A DNA stretch of 7,247 nt, taken from positions 1 to 7,247 of the forward strand of contig JAAYZQ010000146.1 of NCBI GenBank assembly GCA_012514775.1, read 5' to 3'. Shown in pieces: positions 1 to 5,781 of this stretch. Position numbers and translations under genes: made by a program. The notes under the pieces were generated by a model. It did no database searches, was not told the DNA's origin, and worked only from the letters and a program-made list of their open reading frames with translations. Source of the DNA: Anaerolineaceae bacterium (GTDB lineage: Bacteria > Chloroflexota > Anaerolineae > JAAYZQ01). The first letter of the stretch is position 1. Each line of letters starts with the position of its first letter.

Positions 1-1069
1 CGCCCACGCCCAACTGCCGGTGGCCGGCCAGGTAGCGCCCCGCCAGCTCCAGGGCCAGCGGCAGGCGCCCCAGCCGCTCCGCCAGCGCCCCCAGCTCGCC
101 GTCGCTTGCCCGCTCCGCGGGCAGGTACCGCCGCAGGAACGCCAGGCTCTCTTCCGCGCTGAACACCTCCAGGGGCAGGGGCGCCAGGCCCAGGTCCGGG
201 GGCCAATCGCCCCGCCGGGCGGTGAGCAACAGCCGCGCCCCGCTCTCCTGCCGCAGCCGCCGCAGCCACTCCCGCGCCGCCCCCACGTCCTCCAGGTTGT
301 CCAGCACCACCAGTCGCGGCCCGCCGTCGCGCCAGGCAGCGAGGGTGGCGGCCACCTGCTCGGGCTGTTCGGCCGGCCACGGCTGCAAGCCCATCCTCTC
401 CCCGCAGGCCGCGATCTCGGCGGCGATCCCGGCCGGCTCCCTGGCGTTGAGCCAGTGGACGCCGTCGAACCACCGGCCGTAGCGGTAGGCAAACTCGACG
501 GCCAACTGCGTCTTGCCCACGCCGCCCATGCCCTGCACTGCCTGCGACACGAGGGTTGAGCCCGCGTCCTCACCCAGCGTCGCCCGGGCGAGGGCCTCCA
601 GGGCACCCTCCCGGCCGGTGAACAGCGCGTTGCGCCCGAAGGGCAGCCGCGAGCCCGGAGGGAGCGGTCCCGGCCCGGGCAGGGTCCCCGGCTCAGGCAG
701 GGGCTCCCGGGGCGCGCCGCGGGCCATGGCCTCCGCCGCCCGCCTCTCGGCCCTCGCCCGCCACTCCCGCAGCATGGCGGCCGTGTAGCCGGCCGGGTCG
801 TCGTCGATCTTCTTGGCGCAGATGGCGCACAGCCAGATGCCGTTGTCCGGGTGCTTGCGTTGGGATGCCGTCATGCCGGGGTCGGAGCGCGGCCCTTTTG
901 GGGAGGCGGCCGCGATGTGGGCTGCCACCCCAACGCGCACCGCCCTATCCGAGGTGATTCCCGGCCCGCAGGTGCCCTTGCCGCACTTTGAGCAGCGATA
1001 GCCGGCCCTCTCGGCCAGGATGCGCCTGGTCTTGGCGGAGAAATCGTCCCTGTTTCGCGCTGTGCTCAT
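1..1069 (-). CDS. HNH-like domain fused to NB-ARC (STAND) ATPase, bacterial NLR-type protein, C-terminus off the window
   Basis: The frame is open from ATG 1069-1067 to the left edge, giving 356 residues and no stop. The start follows AGGAG at 1080-1076, six bases upstream. Residues 14-108 form an HNH-like zinc fold: a CSKC pair (C26, C29), AAHI (H51), GPRSD (59-63), NGIWLC (76-81) with N76, and a second pair C81/C84. The residue after C84, where many HNH nucleases have the last His, is Ala85. A proline-rich linker covers about 119-143. The NB-ARC part has an FTGRE entry motif (150-154), Walker A GMGGVGKT (180-187, Lys186), Walker B-like LVVLDN (253-258), a sensor-like LLLTAR (280-285) and a GLPLAL-type RLPLAL (335-340). 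TPR or other sensor repeats usually follow in this architecture but would lie outside the window. By analogy with STAND proteins (Avs and bacterial NACHT/NB-ARC), it may sense a phage or stress signal and activate the N-terminal domain. That role is inferred. The domain calls are firm for NB-ARC and good for HNH-like. Confidence 0.88.
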   Translation of the reverse strand, partial: MSTARNRDDFSAKTRRILAERAGYRCSKCGKGTCGPGITSDRAVRVGVAAHIAAASPKGPRSDPGMTASQRKHPDNGIWLCAICAKKIDDDPAGYTAAMLREWRARAERRAAEAMARGAPREPLPEPGTLPGPGPLPPGSRLPFGRNALFTGREGALEALARATLGEDAGSTLVSQAVQGMGGVGKTQLAVEFAYRYGRWFDGVHWLNAREPAGIAAEIAACGERMGLQPWPAEQPEQVAATLAAWRDGGPRLVVLDNLEDVGAAREWLRRLRQESGARLLLTARRGDWPPDLGLAPLPLEVFSAEESLAFLRRYLPAERASDGELGALAERLGRLPLALELAGRYLAGHRQLGVG

Positions 1070-1140
1070 GGCAAACTCCTGCGTGCCGGCGCTGGCTGGC
1101 AACGGGTGCCTGGGGCAGAACGGCGATCAATGCCTCTGGA

Positions 1141-1169
1141 ATTGTACCATAAGACCGGTTTCGAGGCAA
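1141..1169 (-). promoter_or_regulatory. Extended -10 promoter for the HNH/NB-ARC gene
   Basis: Read on the minus strand, TTGCCT (1169-1164) is followed by a 17-base spacer and TACAAT (1146-1141). A TGG directly before the -10 gives the extended TGn motif. Transcription would begin near 1134, leaving an untranslated leader of about 65 bases before ATG 1069. The -10 matches consensus at five of six bases and the -35 at four of six. Confidence 0.6.
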
Positions 1170-1186
1170 AAGCGCGGATGCACGCC

Positions 1187-1215
1187 TTGACGCGCGCCCC
1201 GCCGCGTGATACACT
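1187..1215 (+). promoter_or_regulatory. Sigma-70-type promoter for the QueG-like iron-sulfur gene
   Basis: TTGACG (1187-1192), a 17-base spacer and TACACT (1210-1215) face the plus-strand gene. The predicted start is near 1222, about 48 bases before ATG 1270. It lies about 20 bases from the minus-strand promoter of the NB-ARC gene, so the two divergent genes share one 200-base control region. I see no clear operator between them. Confidence 0.55.
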
Positions 1216-1269
1216 GGTCTCGATCACGGTGCCCGGTGGGGCGAGCAAGCAGACAAGGTGTGGAACGCG

Positions 1270-1962
1270 ATGGACGTGGGCCTGGACGAGATCAGGGGCG
1301 AGGCGCAGGGGCTGGGGTTTGACCTGTGCGGGGTGGCGCCCGCCGCCGAGTTCCCGGGCGTGCCGGGCTGGGCGCGCTCGGTCCTGGTGCTGGGCATGGC
1401 GGCGCTGGACCCGGCCTGGGACCTGGAGATGTACGTCGAGGAGGGGGGCACCCGCCGCTGGAGCAAGTGGGCCTACGAGCGGCTGGCGGCCGGCGCGGCC
1501 CGGCTGGCCCTGTGGCTCGTCGAGGCGGGCCGGCGCGCCGGGGGGCTGACCTACGAGGACAGCCTGGCGGTCATCGACCTGAAGGCGGCGGCCATCCGCG
1601 CCGGACTGGGCGTGCGCGGGCTGAACACGCTGGTGGTCACCCGGCGCTACGGGCCGCGGGTGCGCTGGGGCGCGGTGTGGACCGACCTGCCGCTGCCCGC
1701 CGGCCGGCCGGTGATGGACTATTACTGTGTGAGCTGCACCGCCTGCCTGGCCGCCTGCCCCACGGCCGCCCTGGGGCCCAGGGGCCTGGATCGGGCGCGC
1801 TGCATCGGCGAGTTCGCGCCCGACGCGGCCATGGTCGAGCTGCAGAAAGAGCTGCTGCGCTTTCCCACGCCCCACACGCGGCTTCAGTGCTCGGCGTGCG
1901 TCACCTCTTGCCCGGTGGGCAAGCGGCTGCCGGCGCGGTTCTGGGGGCTGGACCCGCGCTAG
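1270..1962 (+). CDS. Short QueG-like protein with two [4Fe-4S] clusters (COG1600-type)
   Basis: The protein has 230 residues from ATG 1270. GTG 1258 is also in frame, but it lies inside the ribosome-binding sequence AAGGTG (1255-1260), so I prefer the ATG. The protein resembles the core of epoxyqueuosine reductase. It has GFDLCGVAPA near the N-terminus, then D-S-L-A-V in the position of QueG's DSAPV, then AGLGVRGLNTL and a TDLPLP segment. The cysteines are C153, C156, C159 and C163 followed by Pro; C178 in an RCI motif; and C207, C210 and C214 followed by Pro. These eight match the full ligand set for both QueG clusters. At 230 residues it is much shorter than QueG (about 310-380) and lacks the C-terminal HEAT-like region. 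A role in tRNA queuosine is therefore unlikely. QueG reduces its substrate with cobalamin, so a link to the neighbouring corrinoid system (electron delivery or reductive activation) is attractive. However, the gene is convergent with that operon and has its own promoter. Family confidence is high; role confidence is low. Confidence 0.85.
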   Translation: MDVGLDEIRGEAQGLGFDLCGVAPAAEFPGVPGWARSVLVLGMAALDPAWDLEMYVEEGGTRRWSKWAYERLAAGAARLALWLVEAGRRAGGLTYEDSLAVIDLKAAAIRAGLGVRGLNTLVVTRRYGPRVRWGAVWTDLPLPAGRPVMDYYCVSCTACLAACPTAALGPRGLDRARCIGEFAPDAAMVELQKELLRFPTPHTRLQCSACVTSCPVGKRLPARFWGLDPR

Positions 1963-1991
1963 CCGGCGGCGTTGGGGGCAGGTTCCGAGCT

Positions 1992-2789
1992 TCAGGCCAC
2001 GATGCGGTTGTTGCGAAAGGCGATGGTGTACCTGCGGCAGAAGCGGTCGCGGCCCAGCACCATCTCGGCGGCCAGCAGCTCGCTGTAGAGCGAATCGTCC
2101 AGCGGGTCCATGATGGCGGCGTCCAGGCCGTGGGCCAGCGCCAGGGTGAGAAAGACGCGGTTGATCACCCGCCGCGCGGGCAGCCCGAAAGAGACGTTGC
2201 TCAGGCCGATGCTAAAGCGCACGTCGGGGGCCTCAGCCCGCAGGGCGCGCATGGTGTCCAGGGCCACCAGCCCGCCGTCCTGGCGGGTCGAGACGGCGAT
2301 GGCCAGCGGATCCACGTACACCTGCTCGTCGGGCACGCCGGCGCCGCGCGTGTGCTCCAGAAGGCGGCGGGCCACCGCCAGGCGGCCGTCCACGTCCCCG
2401 GGGATGCCCCCGTCGTCCAGCAGCAGCGCGATGACGCCGCACGAGCGGCCCGGCACCAGGGGCAGCACGCCCTCCAGCCGCTTGGCCTCGCCGCTGATGG
2501 AGTTGATCATGGGGGGGCGGGCCACACGCTCCAGGGCGGCGGCCAGCGCCGCGGGATTGGCGCTGTCGAGACACAGGGGCCTGTCGGTCACGGCCTGCAC
2601 GCAGTCCACCAGCCAGGCCAGGTCCTCCGGCTCGCGCTCGGGCGGCGTCCCGGCGTTGACGTCGATGAAATCCGCGCCGGCTTCGGCCTGGCGCCGGGCC
2701 ATGTCCTGCACGTAGGCCGCGTCCCGCGCCGCGATGGCCGCCCCGGCCTTTTTCAGGGTGCCGTTCAGCTTCTCGCCGATGATGATCAT
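1992..2789 (-). CDS. Methyltetrahydrofolate:corrinoid methyltransferase (AcsE/MeTr, MtrH-like pterin-binding TIM barrel)
   Basis: The protein has 265 residues, close to the roughly 262 of Moorella MeTr. It moves a methyl group between tetrahydrofolate and a corrinoid protein. Visible signatures are GEKLNGT (5-11), FIDVNAG (41-47), LDSANP (74-79), MINSISGE (94-101), VYVDPLA (157-163), GLSNVSFGLP (195-204) and, near the C-terminus, GLDAAIMDP. The pterin-site residues Asp75, Asn96 and Asp160 fall at the Moorella MeTr positions. Asn198 corresponds to its catalytic Asn199, so the enzyme should be active. It is the last gene of the operon. ATG 2789 follows a GGGGGAG ribosome binding site that abuts the TAG of the DUF1638 gene, with a 9-base gap. 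In the proposed pathway it is the second methyltransferase (MT2), taking methyl from the corrinoid protein encoded two genes upstream and feeding methyl-THF to one-carbon metabolism or the Wood-Ljungdahl pathway. The direction in vivo is inferred. Confidence 0.93.
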   Translation of the reverse strand: MIIIGEKLNGTLKKAGAAIAARDAAYVQDMARRQAEAGADFIDVNAGTPPEREPEDLAWLVDCVQAVTDRPLCLDSANPAALAAALERVARPPMINSISGEAKRLEGVLPLVPGRSCGVIALLLDDGGIPGDVDGRLAVARRLLEHTRGAGVPDEQVYVDPLAIAVSTRQDGGLVALDTMRALRAEAPDVRFSIGLSNVSFGLPARRVINRVFLTLALAHGLDAAIMDPLDDSLYSELLAAEMVLGRDRFCRRYTIAFRNNRIVA

Positions 2790-2798
2790 CGTCTCCCC

Positions 2799-3473
2799 CT
2801 AATCCCGATAAAAGTGGTCGAGCCGGAAGGTCTCTCCCGGGTGCAGAACTACGAACTCGTCGTCCCACGGGCCCGACAGCAGCTTTGCCACGAGGGTCGT
2901 GGCGCCGGGGATCTCCTCGTAGCGCAGCTCGAAGCGTTCCGCGATCCCCCGGGCATAGTCGCGATACTTCTCGATCTCGTACTGGCCGGTGTTGATGAGG
3001 GCCAGCCGCTTGTAGTTGGTCATCATGACCTTGAACAGGCGCTCGGCGCGCTCCTGGCCGTAGCGGGCCACGGCGTGCTCGTACTCGCTGAAGGGCGTCT
3101 CGCCCACCTCCACCCAACCCTTGGTCAGATAGTAGGTTCCCGGCTCCTTGCCGGCCTGCTGCTTGTAGGCCGAGCGCGAGCCGAGAAAGATGGCGATGCA
3201 GTCGTCGACGTGCGGCACCACCAGCGTGCAACCGCGCGCCTGCACCCCCACCAGCGCCTGCGAGCAGAGCCCGTAGCCGAGGAGGATGGTCAGCTCCTCG
3301 CCGGGATGGGCCTGCACCAGCTCGTCGACCGTGGCCTGCAGGGTGGTGCGCAGCTTGTCGGGGTAGACGTGCAGGCCGAACTCGAGGATGCGGTGCTCCA
3401 TGCCCTCGGGCATGAGGGGCAGCATCTCTTCGATGACGGTGGCGCAGGCGATGACGGCCGTGTGGTTGTTCAT
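2799..3473 (-). CDS. DUF1638 family protein
   Basis: The protein has 224 residues from ATG 3473, with AAAGGA (3483-3478) four bases upstream. The same frame stays open far upstream, but that stretch overlaps the methyltransferase gene and has no family similarity. DUF1638 features are an N-terminal AVIACATVIEEM segment, Y37-PDKLR, LLGYGLCSQ (64-72), VVPHVDDCI (85-93), FLGSRSAY (96-103) and PGTYYLTKGW (111-120). Cysteines 10, 70, 82 and 92 and His88 fall in these conserved blocks and could bind a metal or corrinoid; that is inference. There is no signal peptide or membrane segment, so it is likely cytoplasmic. DUF1638 genes recur beside corrinoid methyltransferases in methanogens and bacteria, as here, but I know of no established biochemical function. 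It is followed 9 bases later by the AcsE-like gene and separated from the UroD-family gene by a hairpin. Confidence 0.88.
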   Translation of the reverse strand: MNNHTAVIACATVIEEMLPLMPEGMEHRILEFGLHVYPDKLRTTLQATVDELVQAHPGEELTILLGYGLCSQALVGVQARGCTLVVPHVDDCIAIFLGSRSAYKQQAGKEPGTYYLTKGWVEVGETPFSEYEHAVARYGQERAERLFKVMMTNYKRLALINTGQYEIEKYRDYARGIAERFELRYEEIPGATTLVAKLLSGPWDDEFVVLHPGETFRLDHFYRD

Positions 3474-3485
3474 AGGTTCCTTTCC

Positions 3486-3545
3486 AAAGAAAGGGGCACC
3501 TGGCGCCCTCAGCCCGTGCAAGCACGGGCAGGTGCCAGGCACCCC
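3486..3545 (-). terminator. Intra-operon hairpin with T-rich tail, possible attenuator
   Basis: It lies between the UroD-family stop (3563) and the DUF1638 start (3473). The inner stem is GCCCGTGC (3512-3519) against GCACGGGC (3522-3529), eight perfect pairs around AA. The outer arms are 3493-3504 and 3534-3545: twelve bases that pair except for two central positions. In the transcript (minus strand) the outer stem is followed at once by TTTCTTT (3492-3486), the layout of an intrinsic terminator. Because two more operon genes follow, partial termination or an RNA-processing/stability element is more likely than a full stop. It could also be one copy of a dispersed repeat. Confidence 0.5.
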
Positions 3546-3562
3546 ACTGTCGACGCGGCGCG

Positions 3563-4699
3563 TCAGGCCACCTGGCCGTATTCGCGGGCGGCTGCCACAA
3601 ACGCTTCCATGTTCTCCGGCTTGGTGTTGATGGGGGCATCGCAGCCGGGGCAGAGGATCAGTCCGGTGTTGCCGAACAGGTCGATCAACTCGCGGACGTA
3701 CTTGTGGACGTCGTCGGGCGTGCCGGCGGCAAACATGGCTGCCGGGACGTCGCCCATCATGGCCATGCGGTCGCCCACCAGCTCTTTGAACTTTCGCACG
3801 TCGGTCATGCCATCGGGGTTGAGGATGCACTTCCCGGCCGGCAGCTCCTGCAGGCGGACCAGGTCGCGGGTCCAGTCCTGGTCCCAGTGGAGCACCGGGG
3901 TGATGCCCACCTCGACCATCGCCTCGGCCTGCTCCAGGATGTAGGGCCAGACGAGTTTGTCCCAGAGGCGGGGGGCCACCATGGCGCTGGCCGAGCGCCA
4001 GCCGCCCAGCCACGTGCCCCGGATGCCGCCGACGGGCGGCGCGGACTTGATCTGGGCCAGCATCTCGGCCTGGATGACGTCCATGGCCGCCTTCACCCGG
4101 TCGGGCATGCGGTACAGGTCGAGGAAGAACTTTTGCATTGACCGCCCGCCGCACAGGTACTCGAACGGAATGCCGACGCTGATGGGGGCGTCGCAGACGA
4201 CGACGTAGCCGGCCTCGCGGTACGCCTGCTGCATGCGGGGCGTGTTGGCGCCCACCCACCCCATCGCCTCGCCGAACTCTTGCGGATCGATGACCCTGGG
4301 CAGGTAGCTGCCAAAGAAGGCGCCCCATCCCATCTGGACGATGGCGTCGTAATCCTCGGGGGTCATGACCTCGGCCTCGAACACCTGCCACAGGCTGTTC
4401 TCGGGCAGGTCGCGGCCGGGCACGCCAAGGCGCGACAGCCACATGGACGTCAGAAGGGCCGTGATGCGCCCGCCGCCGGCCAGGTTGACGCCGTCGAGGT
4501 CGCCCAGGCGCTTGACGGTCGCCAGGTTGACCTGGAACGCTGCCTCGGGGTCCGCGCAAAACTCGGCGATGGTCATGCCGTTGTAGCGCGGGGCAAAGGC
4601 CACCCCCATAAAGACGACGGGAACGCGATCCACCGGCTCCAACCGGATGGCCTTCTGAATGCGGTCATAGCGTTCCTGGTAAAGCGTTTCGTTACTCAT
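3563..4699 (-). CDS. UroD-family corrinoid methyltransferase (MtaA/MtbA-like fold), putative substrate-specific MT1
   Basis: The protein has 378 residues with the uroporphyrinogen-decarboxylase fold. The N-terminal RIQKAIRLEPVDRVPVV block is typical of the superfamily. The C-terminal half has LHWDQDW (270-276) and LCPGCDAPINTKPENM starting at 349. In MtaA/MtbA, zinc is held by His-X-Cys and a later Cys. Here the equivalent segment reads His271-Trp-Asp273, with Cys353 (and Cys350) in the later motif. A His/Asp/Cys site is possible. It is not haem synthesis: the gene starts inside the corrinoid gene stop (ATGA, 4699-4696), with GGGAGGTGG just upstream, so the two proteins are made together. The operon already has an AcsE-like enzyme for the folate side. 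This protein is therefore the best candidate for the enzyme that demethylates the growth substrate and loads the corrinoid protein, comparable in layout to the MtvB/MtvC/MtvA O-demethylase set of Moorella. The substrate cannot be read from sequence; methoxylated aromatics, thiols or amines are all possible. Confidence 0.88.
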   Translation of the reverse strand: MSNETLYQERYDRIQKAIRLEPVDRVPVVFMGVAFAPRYNGMTIAEFCADPEAAFQVNLATVKRLGDLDGVNLAGGGRITALLTSMWLSRLGVPGRDLPENSLWQVFEAEVMTPEDYDAIVQMGWGAFFGSYLPRVIDPQEFGEAMGWVGANTPRMQQAYREAGYVVVCDAPISVGIPFEYLCGGRSMQKFFLDLYRMPDRVKAAMDVIQAEMLAQIKSAPPVGGIRGTWLGGWRSASAMVAPRLWDKLVWPYILEQAEAMVEVGITPVLHWDQDWTRDLVRLQELPAGKCILNPDGMTDVRKFKELVGDRMAMMGDVPAAMFAAGTPDDVHKYVRELIDLFGNTGLILCPGCDAPINTKPENMEAFVAAAREYGQVA

Positions 4700-5331
4700 C
4701 GTGCCACCTCCCTGGCCACGATCCAGCGGTCGGCCAGCGCCACCGCCACCTGGGCGTCGGCGCCCAGGGCATCGGCGCCCACGTACTCGCGCACCTGCTC
4801 GGTGATGGACCCGCCGCCGATCATGATCTTGACCGGCAGCCCCGCGGCCTTGAGCGCGGCTACCGTCTCTTTCATGGGATCAAAGGAGATGGTCAGCAGT
4901 CCCGACATGCCGACCACCGGCGCCCCGCTCTCCCGGGCCGCCTCTACAAACTTGTCCGCGGGCACGTCCACGCCCAGGTCGATCACCTCGTAGCCTGCCC
5001 CGCGGAGCATGGTGGCGACAATGTCCTTGCCAATGTCGTGGATGTCGCCCTGGACCGTGCCGAGGACGACCTTGCCTTTTGGCGGTCCGCCCGCGCCGCC
5101 GGGCTGGGCGGTCAGGAGCGCGGCCGCCCCCTTGAAGATCTCGCCCGCCATGATAAGGTCAGAGAGGTAATACTCTCCCGTCTCGAAGCGCTTGCCGACG
5201 AGCCCAATGCCCTCCCGGCATTCGTCGAGCAGGTCGTGGGGACTGACGCCCTGCGCCAGCCCGGCTTCCACCAGTTCCTGGACCTTTTGCTCGTCCAGGT
5301 CCGCCATCGCTGCGGCCAGTTCTTTCCCCAT
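4696..5331 (-). CDS. Corrinoid-binding protein of a three-component methyltransferase (MtaC/MtbC/MtvC-like)
   Basis: The protein has 211 residues, the usual size for this family. Residues 1-80 are the helical cap (B12-binding_2), with EGIGLVGKRFETGEYYLSDL around 40-59. Residues 86-205 are the Rossmann-like cobalamin domain. The signature GDIHDIGK (95-102) places His98 as the lower axial ligand of cobalt. GMSGLLT and the GGGSITEQ / GADALGADA segments line the nucleotide-tail pocket. The protein shuttles a methyl group between the UroD-family enzyme encoded next and the AcsE-like enzyme at the operon end. ATG 5331 is preceded by AAAGGAGG (5346-5339), the strongest ribosome binding site in the window, seven bases upstream. 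That fits a carrier needed in excess. The stop overlaps the next start by four bases. Such proteins need reductive reactivation of Co(II). No RamA/RACE-type activase is present in this window. Confidence 0.95.
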   Translation of the reverse strand: MGKELAAAMADLDEQKVQELVEAGLAQGVSPHDLLDECREGIGLVGKRFETGEYYLSDLIMAGEIFKGAAALLTAQPGGAGGPPKGKVVLGTVQGDIHDIGKDIVATMLRGAGYEVIDLGVDVPADKFVEAARESGAPVVGMSGLLTISFDPMKETVAALKAAGLPVKIMIGGGSITEQVREYVGADALGADAQVAVALADRWIVAREVAR

Positions 5332-5351
5332 TGTCTGTCCTCCTTTGGTTT

Positions 5352-5367
5352 GATCGAACGTTCAATC
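5352..5367. promoter_or_regulatory. Short palindrome before the corrinoid gene
   Basis: GATCGAACGTTCAATC has a perfect GAACGTTC core and GAT/ATC outer arms with one mismatched pair. It straddles the end of the His-rich protein gene and lies just upstream of the corrinoid gene's ribosome binding site. It could be a protein-binding site or a weak RNA hairpin. The sequence gives no way to decide, and it may be chance. Confidence 0.25.
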
Positions 5368-5781
5368 GTGGTGAGGGTGGTGGGCGTGCGTCTCGGCCCG
5401 CTCCTCTTCCGTCACATTTACGGCGCCGCCTTCCACGAGCGCCGCCACGGTTTCCCAGGTCAGGTCCTGCAGCCTCGCGGCGGGCAGGCCATATACGAGC
5501 ACGTTGAGTGTCAGCGACAGTGCGTCGAGCCCATCGGGCACGCTGCCGTCGACGGTGGGCGGGTGGGCCGCGCTCACCGCGCTGAAGCGGGCATAGCCCC
5601 CGCCGTCGAACAGCGCCAGCGCCTTGATGTGGCCGATGATGCACGGTCCGGCGGCGTCGCAGGCGCGGGCCAGGGCCGCCAGGTAGCCGGCCAGCAGCGC
5701 CTGCCATTCCCTGCCGGGCAGGGGCGCGGCGGCCTGCCAGCGCTGCTGCGTGGCGTAGGGCTCCAGGACCGGCGCGCTCAC
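5362..5781 (-). CDS. Small protein of unknown function with His-rich C-terminus
   Basis: The protein has 139 residues from a GTG start at 5781 that overlaps the upstream GTPase stop as GTGA. GGAG lies about eight bases before it. I do not recognise the family. It has a compact, mostly helical-looking body with CIIGHIKAL (47-55), a glycine run (60-62), FSAVSA (66-71) and LTLNVLVYGL (90-99), and no signal peptide or clear membrane helix. The last ten residues, ETHAHHPHHD, have five His and would bind Zn, Ni or Co. Its coupling to a COG0523/UreG-type GTPase that lacks its own His-rich loop suggests a metal-carrier or co-chaperone partner, as His-rich segments serve HypB and UreE. That is inference. 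The GHIK block near Cys47 is the likeliest conserved core. The coding call is supported by operon position, overlap and length, not by homology. Confidence 0.72.
   Translation of the reverse strand: MSAPVLEPYATQQRWQAAAPLPGREWQALLAGYLAALARACDAAGPCIIGHIKALALFDGGGYARFSAVSAAHPPTVDGSVPDGLDALSLTLNVLVYGLPAARLQDLTWETVAALVEGGAVNVTEEERAETHAHHPHHD

Noticed and set aside
20..788. Open plus-strand frames at the left edge
   Set aside because: They are antisense to the HNH/NB-ARC gene, whose Walker A, Walker B and RLPLAL motifs are unambiguous. The plus-strand translations are low-complexity.
1258..1269. GTG start four codons before ATG of the QueG-like gene
   Set aside because: The GTG is part of the AAGGTG ribosome-binding sequence that best serves ATG 1270.
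1963..1991. Possible bidirectional terminator between the convergent genes
   Set aside because: The 29-base gap has no convincing stem with a T-run on either strand.
1326..3944. An open plus-strand frame of 872 codons
   Set aside because: It overlaps the QueG-like gene in another frame and runs antisense through three genes with clear family motifs. Its translation is Gly/Ala/Arg/His-rich with no motifs, as expected of a GC-rich shadow frame.
3474..4559. Upstream extension of the DUF1638 frame to about 586 codons
   Set aside because: The extra N-terminal part lies in another frame of the UroD-family gene and is Arg/Pro/Gly-rich without motifs. ATG 3473 has a good ribosome binding site and begins the recognisable DUF1638 sequence.
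3563..4699. Haem-pathway uroporphyrinogen decarboxylase (hemE)
   Set aside because: The fold is shared, but the gene is coupled to a corrinoid protein and has the His/Cys region of the methyltransferase branch, so a methyltransferase is far more likely.
5352..5367. SOS (LexA) box
   Set aside because: The two half-sites abut as GAACGTTC without the central spacer of a CGAAC-N4-GTTCG box, and the gene context is metabolic.
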